Origin: Monoplex corrugatus
Taxonomy: Eukaryota; Mollusca; Gastropoda; Littorinimorpha; Ranellidae
Assembly: GCA_030674185.1 (NCBI GenBank)
Contig: JAPXFY010000023.1
Coordinates: 10,913,286-10,925,785, forward strand
DNA length: 12,500 bases
Direction of reading: 5' to 3'
Shown one piece after another: positions 9,279-12,500 of this stretch (within the stretch, counting starts at the first letter, position 1; every line of letters begins with the position of its first letter). The position numbers were made by a program, and so were the translations under genes. Under the pieces are notes generated by a model. The model worked only from the letters and a program-made list of their open reading frames with translations. It did not search any database and was not told the origin of the DNA.

Positions 9279-10709
9279 TTCTTCTTGTTGTCGTCGCCGT
9301 TGTTCTTCTCGTTGTCGTCGCCGTTGTTCTCGTTGTTGTCGTCGTTGTTCTCGTTGTTGTCGTCGTTGTTCTCGTTGTTGTCGTCGTTGTTCTCGGTGTC
9401 GTCGTTCTTCTCGTTGTTGTTCTTCTTTTGTCGTCGTTGTCGTTGTTGTTGTTCTCGTTGTCACAGTTGTCGTCGTCGTTGTTCTTCTCGTTGTCGTCGT
9501 TGCTCTTCTCGTTGTAGCTGTCGTCGTTGTTGTTTTTCTCTTTGTTGTCGTTGTTGTTGTCGTCGTTGTTGTTGTTCTCGTTGTCGTCGTTGTTCTTCTC
9601 GTTGTCGTTGTTCTTTTCGTTGTCGTAGTTGTTCTCGCTGTTGTTGTTGTTGTTGTTCTCGTTGTCGTCGTTGTTCCCTCGTTGTCATCGTTGTTGTTCT
9701 TTTCGTTGTTGTTGCTGTTCTCGTTGCTGTTCTTCTAGTTGTCGTTGTTGTTCATCTCGTTGTCGTCGTTGTTGTTCATCTCGTTGTCGTCGTCGTTGTT
9801 CTTCTCGTTGTCGTCGTTGTTGTTCATCTCGTTGTCGTCGTTCTTTTCGTTGTCGTCGTCGTTGTTCTTCTCGTTGTCGTTGTCGTTGTTCTTATCGTTG
9901 TCGTCGTCCTTGTTCTTCTCGTTGTCGTCGTTGTTATTATCGTTGTCGTCGTCGCTGTTCTTGTCGTTGTCGTTGTTCTTCTCGTCGTCGTTGTTCCTCT
10001 CGTTGTCGTAGTTGTCTTCGTTGTTGTTCTTTTCATTGCTGTAGTTGACATTGTTGTTGTTCTTCTCGTTGTCATCGTTGTTGTTGTTCTCGTTGTCGTC
10101 GTTGTTGTTGTTCTCGTTGTCATCGTTGTTCTTCTTGTTGTCAGTGTTGTTTTCTTTTCGTTGTCGTTGTTCTGCTCGATGTCGTCATTGTTGTTCTTCT
10201 CTTTGTTGTCATTGTTGTTCTTCTCGTTGTCGTAGTTGTCGTCATTCTTCTTCTCGTTGTCGTAGAGTTTTCGTTGTTTTTCTCGTTGTCGTAGTTGACG
10301 TCGTTGTTGTTCTTCTCGTTGTCGCCGATCTCCTCGTTGAAGTCGTTGTTCTTCTATTTGTCGTAGTTGTCTTTGTTGTTGCTCTGTTGTTGTCGTAGTT
10401 GACGTCGTTGTTGTTCTTCTCGTTGTCGTAGTTGTCGTCGTTGTTCTCCTCGCTGTTGTTCTTCTCGTTGTCGTCGTCGTTCTTCTCGTTGTCGTCGTCG
10501 TTCTTCTCGTTGTCGTCGTCTTGTTCTTCTCGTTGTTGTCATCGTCGTTGTTCTTCTCGTTGTCGATGCCATTCTTCTCATTGTCGTCGTTCTCGTTGTC
10601 GTTGTTCTTCTCATTGTCATCTTTGTTGTTCTTCTCGTTGTCGTTCTTCTCGTTGTCGTCGTCGTTGTTCTTCTCGTTCTCATTGTTCTTCTTACTGTCG
10701 TCGCTGCTG

Positions 10710-10910
10710 TTCTTCTCGTTGTTGCCGTTGTTCTTCTCGTTGCCGTTGTTCTTCTCGTTGTTGCCGTTGTTCTTCTCGTTGTTGCCGTTGTTCTTCTCGT
10801 TGTTGCCATTGTTCTTCTCGTTATTGCCGTTGTTCTTCTCGTTGTTGCCGTTGTTCTTCTCGTTGTTGCCGTTGTTCTTCTCGTTGTTGCCTTGTTCTTC
10901 TCGTTGTTGC
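10710..10910. repeat. 21-base homogeneous subarray at the right end
   Basis: TTCTTCTCGTTGTTGCCG plus TTG repeats with starts at 10710, 10731, 10749, 10770, 10791, 10812, 10833, 10854, 10875 and 10895. One unit lacks a triplet and one lacks a single base; the rest are 21 bases with few substitutions. It is the most regular part of the array and lies against the LINE scrap at 10909. Confidence 0.95.
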
Positions 10911-10934
10911 AAGTCTGTCTAGCATCTTCTCTCT
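10909..10934 (-). mobile_element. 26-base scrap of the LINE tail at the satellite edge
   Basis: Bases 10909-10934 match 1124-1149 of LINE copy B at 23 of 26 positions, in the same orientation. On the minus strand they read REKMLDRLA, against REKILDGLA in copy B. The satellite replaces the LINE sequence on one side, and unrelated sequence follows on the other. A short match could be chance, but its identity, orientation and position exactly at the array border make homology likely. Confidence 0.55.
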
Positions 10935-11026
10935 AGCGTTACTAATGTGACTAATATGTCTGCGTGGATGGTCACGAAATGGCTTTTGGTTCGGTTTAAG
11001 GTACAGACATAATTCATTTTTTATAT

Positions 11027-11196
11027 CAGTGATAATGATAAAGATGATAATGATGATGATAACAACAACAACAACAACCACAGCAACAACAACAACAACA
11101 ATGATAATAATGATAAAAATAATAATAATAACAATAACAATAGCAACAGTATTAATAATAATAGTACAACTACTACTTCTACTACTACTACTACTA
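11027..11196. repeat. Mixed triplet microsatellites (ATG/AAC/AAT/ACT)
   Basis: Successive short runs of GAT/AAT, AAC (11060-11101), AAT/AAC, and TAC/ACT (about 11164-11196) form one compound microsatellite. Frames readable through it are artefacts. Confidence 0.9.
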
Positions 11197-11200
11197 AAAT

Positions 11201-11212
11201 GTGCGTGCGTGC

Positions 11213-11293
<81 letters not shown>

Positions 11294-11334
11294 TGTGTGT
11301 GTGTGGACAGAGTGAGTATGTGTGTGTGTGTGTA
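11201..11334. repeat. GCGT/(GT)n dinucleotide microsatellite
   Basis: Four GCGT units lead into an uninterrupted run of 35 GT (11217-11286), then an A-interrupted GT run to about 11304. After a short non-repeat gap, a second small GT run covers 11317-11332. Alternating purine-pyrimidine DNA of this length is a known Z-DNA-prone sequence. Confidence 0.95.
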
Positions 11335-11423
11335 CTAGTAGTATCATTCTCGATATCTCATCTCCCAAGGATTGGGATTGCTCCTGCTCCTAGGTCAGAA
11401 GGTCTCCAGATCACCAGGGTACT

Positions 11424-11437
11424 AGGTCATGAGGTCA
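11424..11437 (+). promoter_or_regulatory. DR2-like AGGTCA direct repeat
   Basis: AGGTCA-TG-AGGTCA is two nuclear-receptor half-sites as a direct repeat with 2-base spacing. Such DR2 elements are known binding sites for RAR/RXR-type and Rev-erb-type receptors. Within a minisatellite the resemblance may be incidental. Confidence 0.25.
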
Positions 11438-11446
11438 ATAGGTACC

Positions 11447-11460
11447 AGGTCATCAGGTCA
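11447..11460 (+). promoter_or_regulatory. DR2-like AGGTCA direct repeat
   Basis: AGGTCA-TC-AGGTCA, ten bases after the previous pair, with a different spacer. No promoter for a recognised gene lies close by. Confidence 0.25.
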
Positions 11461-11517
11461 CTAGGGTACTACATGTAGGGTACCGGGTAATTGGGTTTAC
11501 CAGATTACCAGGGCACA

Positions 11518-11531
11518 AGGTCATGAGGTCA
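11518..11531 (+). promoter_or_regulatory. DR2-like AGGTCA direct repeat
   Basis: AGGTCA-TG-AGGTCA, the counterpart of the 11424 pair 94 bases downstream, created by the local tandem duplication. Confidence 0.25.
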
Positions 11532-11689
11532 CCAGGGTACAACATGTAGGCTACTGGGTAATTGGGTTTACCAGGTTACCAGGGCACAAGGTCACCGAGT
11601 CAGATCAGTTTATGAAGTCACTAGAGCATAATGTCGAGACTGAGCTAGATAAAAGCGGCAGCGACATTATGGCGGTATTTATCACGGTT

Positions 11690-11701
11690 ATACGATCGAA
11701 A
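11690..11701. repeat. Target-site duplication, left copy, of LINE tail C
   Basis: ATACGATCGAAA directly precedes the first LINE base and recurs at 11910-11921 directly after the TGA tail: a perfect 12-base direct repeat. Confidence 0.9.
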
Positions 11702-11909
11702 TTGGGGAATTGGAGCACCTGGTCACAACGGGAAAGCTGGAGGGAAGGAGAGCACCGGGTAGACCCATGGAGAAGATACTAGACGGACTTGCAGGGTGGC
11801 TGAGGACAAGGAGGGTGGAAGAAATGCTTGAGGCAACAAGAGATAGAGACAGATGGAAGTCCATAATCGCCAACGCCATGCGACAAGGCATCTGATGATG
11901 ATGATGATG
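11702..11909 (+). mobile_element. LINE ORF2 C-terminal tail, copy C (5'-truncated)
   Basis: This 208-base insertion of the same LINE tail as copies A and B is truncated further, starting within the codons for GELEHL. It is open to the stop at 11893-11895 and reads LEHLVTTGKLEGRRAPGRP, then ILDGLAGWLRTRRVEEM and ATRDRDRWKSIIANAMRQGI. The stop TGA is the first of six TGA units running to 11910. The perfect ATACGATCGAAA duplication on both sides fixes its limits to within a base or two, since the tail and duplication share the A at 11910. It has no promoter, RT or endonuclease and is a dead-on-arrival copy. It landed about 150 bases upstream of the packaging ATPase start. Confidence 0.92.
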
Positions 11910-11921
11910 ATACGATCGAAA
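11910..11921. repeat. Target-site duplication, right copy, of LINE tail C
   Basis: ATACGATCGAAA, identical to 11690-11701, following the TGA-repeat tail. Confidence 0.9.
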
Positions 11922-12017
11922 CGACCTTTTGTCAGGGACTGCTTTTGGACACGCTTGTTGCAGAGCCAGATCAAGTCACAGAGTTGGGAAATGAATAGGT
12001 TGGCTTATGAGGAGAGG

Positions 12018-12025
12018 TATATAAG
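12018..12025 (+). promoter_or_regulatory. Possible TATA box of the ATPase gene
   Basis: TATATAAG lies 38 bases before the ATG at 12064. Initiation about 25-30 bases downstream would give a leader of roughly 10-20 bases, overlapping the AAAC repeat. A TATA-like word in AT-rich DNA is common, so this is tentative. Confidence 0.3.
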
Positions 12026-12038
12026 AGAGGTGATATTT

Positions 12039-12062
12039 AAAACAAACAAACAAACAAACAAA
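12039..12062. repeat. (AAAC)n microsatellite abutting the ATPase start
   Basis: Five AAAC units plus AAA end one base before the ATG at 12064. A tetranucleotide repeat here would change leader length by slippage without touching the coding frame. Confidence 0.85.
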
Positions 12063-12063
12063 G

Positions 12064-12456
12064 ATGGATCCAAGATGGGCTCATCCCTTTACCTGTATTA
12101 TTGCAGGACCTACAGGAAGTGGAAAAACGATGTTTGTTGAAAAGTTTTTAGAACAGATATCTGTCATGATGCAGCCTACTCCGGAAGAAATAAGTTGGTG
12201 TTACAGGGAATGGCAGACAAGATACAAGGAGTTGAAAAACGTAAAACTAATGGAAGGGTTTCCCAAAATAGTCGAATGGGAAGGGAAAAAAAGACGTTTA
12301 GTGATTATTGATGATTTGATGAACGAAACGGATGAAAGAGTAACAAAACTGTTTACTAAAGGAAGCCATCACAGAAACGTAAGCGTGACACTGATTGTGC
12401 AGAATTTGTTTTTTAAGAATAAAGAGATGAGGACGATCTCATTAAACAGTCATTAA
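12064..12456 (+). pseudogene. Polinton/adintovirus-type packaging ATPase, interrupted
   Basis: This is the N-terminal part of a FtsK/HerA (A32-like) ATPase, the genome-packaging enzyme of Polinton/Maverick elements and related adintoviruses. The ATG at 12064 gives HPFT, then a hydrophobic strand, then Walker A GPTGSGKT (residues 15-22). LVIIDD (79-84) is the Walker B strand with its acidic pair. LFTKGSHHRNVS (96-107) and IVQNLFFKNKEMRTISLNSH (111-130) match the conserved downstream region with the polar QN sensor. A TAA at 12454-12456 ends the frame after 130 residues, shorter than the roughly 200-plus expected. The same frame stays open beyond it to the window end, so I read this as a nonsense change in a degrading copy. 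The rest of the element (protein-primed polymerase, integrase, capsid genes) is not in the window. Family assignment is from motif recognition. Confidence 0.75.
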
Positions 12457-12500
12457 TTAGTGTTATTTAAGAACCCCAGAGACGCGTCTCAGATATCTCA
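12457..12500 (+). pseudogene. In-frame continuation of the ATPase after the stop
   Basis: Directly after the TAA the same frame stays open for 14 codons to the window edge, beginning LVLFKNPRD, a hydrophobic strand followed by a basic/Pro/Arg-Asp turn as expected at this point in the family. No base is inserted or lost, so the break is a codon change rather than a frameshift. The gene continues outside the window. Confidence 0.65.

Larger units (their letters stand above)
6901..10908. repeat. 4 kb GTT/GTC/TTC triplet-based satellite
   Basis: The array is built from GTT, GTC, CTT/TTC and CTC triplets. Its commonest unit is 24 bases: the core GTTCTTCTCGTTGTCGTC plus GTTGTT. The + strand is nearly free of A: 8756-9462 contains a single A (9198). 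Most unit lengths are multiples of three and the units lack stop codons in most frames, so long frames are open on both strands (poly-Val/Leu and Phe/Ser/Leu on +; Thr/Arg, Arg/Gln/Glu and Asn/Glu/Lys on -). None starts from a recognisable gene context and they change frame within the array, so I call no gene. CpG is frequent, about three per 24-base unit. Confidence 0.95.
11392..11594. repeat. Tandem duplication rich in AGGTCA hexamers
   Basis: A segment beginning near CTAGGGTACTACATGTAGGG (11461) and ending CAGGGCACAAGGTCA (11523) is repeated about 71 bases downstream (to 11594) with a few substitutions. AGGTCA occurs at 11392, 11424, 11432, 11447, 11455, 11518, 11526 and 11589. Short words (CAGGTCA, ACCAGGGTA, GGGTAATTGGG) recur throughout, so the base state is a small minisatellite. 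CTACATGTAG at 11469-11478 is a perfect palindrome. Confidence 0.8.

Noticed and set aside
6901..10908. Telomeric or centromeric identity of the array
   Set aside because: There is no TTAGGG-type unit, and 4 kb in one window cannot show centromere function. The higher-order structure is noted separately.
4206..10910. CRISPR-like regular repeats
   Set aside because: Repeats follow one another directly with no unique spacers, units vary in length, and there are no cas genes; these are eukaryotic satellites.
11029..11478. 149-codon + strand frame through triplet and GT repeats
   Set aside because: It consists of Met/Ile/Thr and Val/Cys runs from microsatellites.
11590..12063. A + strand frame that would be continuous across the LINE C insertion site if the insertion were absent
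   Set aside because: It shows no recognisable domain, and an open stretch of this size can be chance. It is not strong enough to call a Polinton gene disrupted by the LINE.

Overview
The window looks like repeat-dominated intergenic or intronic DNA from an animal, probably an aquatic invertebrate. The evidence is decayed non-LTR retrotransposon (LINE) pieces carrying the endonuclease/reverse-transcriptase C-terminal tail common in invertebrate genomes, a Polinton/Maverick-type packaging ATPase, long micro- and minisatellites, and no bacterial operon structure. A mollusc is my guess from general familiarity with such elements; nothing in the sequence proves it. I recognise no intact host gene.

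Layout. 1-4205: AT-rich unique DNA holding LINE debris. Two copies of one LINE 3' tail lie at about 130-511 (+) and 1010-1338 (-), the second flanked by a 9-base target-site duplication. A C-terminal fragment of a probably different LINE lies at about 3330-3468 (+) and abuts a frameshifted, truncated reverse-transcriptase fragment at about 3472-4203 (-). 4206-6900: a 2.7 kb pyrimidine-rich minisatellite built on GAGTTCCCTCCCTCTGTTC, degenerate on the left and more regular on the right. 6901-10908: a 4 kb trinucleotide-based satellite (GTT/GTC/TTC/CTC) whose top strand is almost free of A and which has nested higher-order periods of 21, 24, 63 and 72 bases. It ends on a 26-base scrap of the same LINE tail. 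11027-11334: AAC/AAT/ATC/ACT triplet repeats, then (GT)35. 11392-11594: a small tandem duplication containing eight AGGTCA hexamers, six of them arranged as three direct repeats with 2-base spacing. 11702-11909: a third LINE tail copy with a perfect 12-base target-site duplication. 12064-12456, to the window end: the start of a Polinton/adintovirus-type packaging ATPase, interrupted by an in-frame TAA after which the same frame stays open.

How the parts relate. The three good LINE tails share one design: the ORF stop codon TGA is itself the first unit of the (TGA)n tail, so the element has no 3' UTR. Direct repeats around two copies support target-primed insertion. The long 'proteins' readable across 4206-10910 in several frames on both strands come from repeat units that lack stop codons and should not be annotated as genes. 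The only segment with clear protein-family identity apart from the LINE remnants is the ATPase at the right edge, whose element continues beyond the window.
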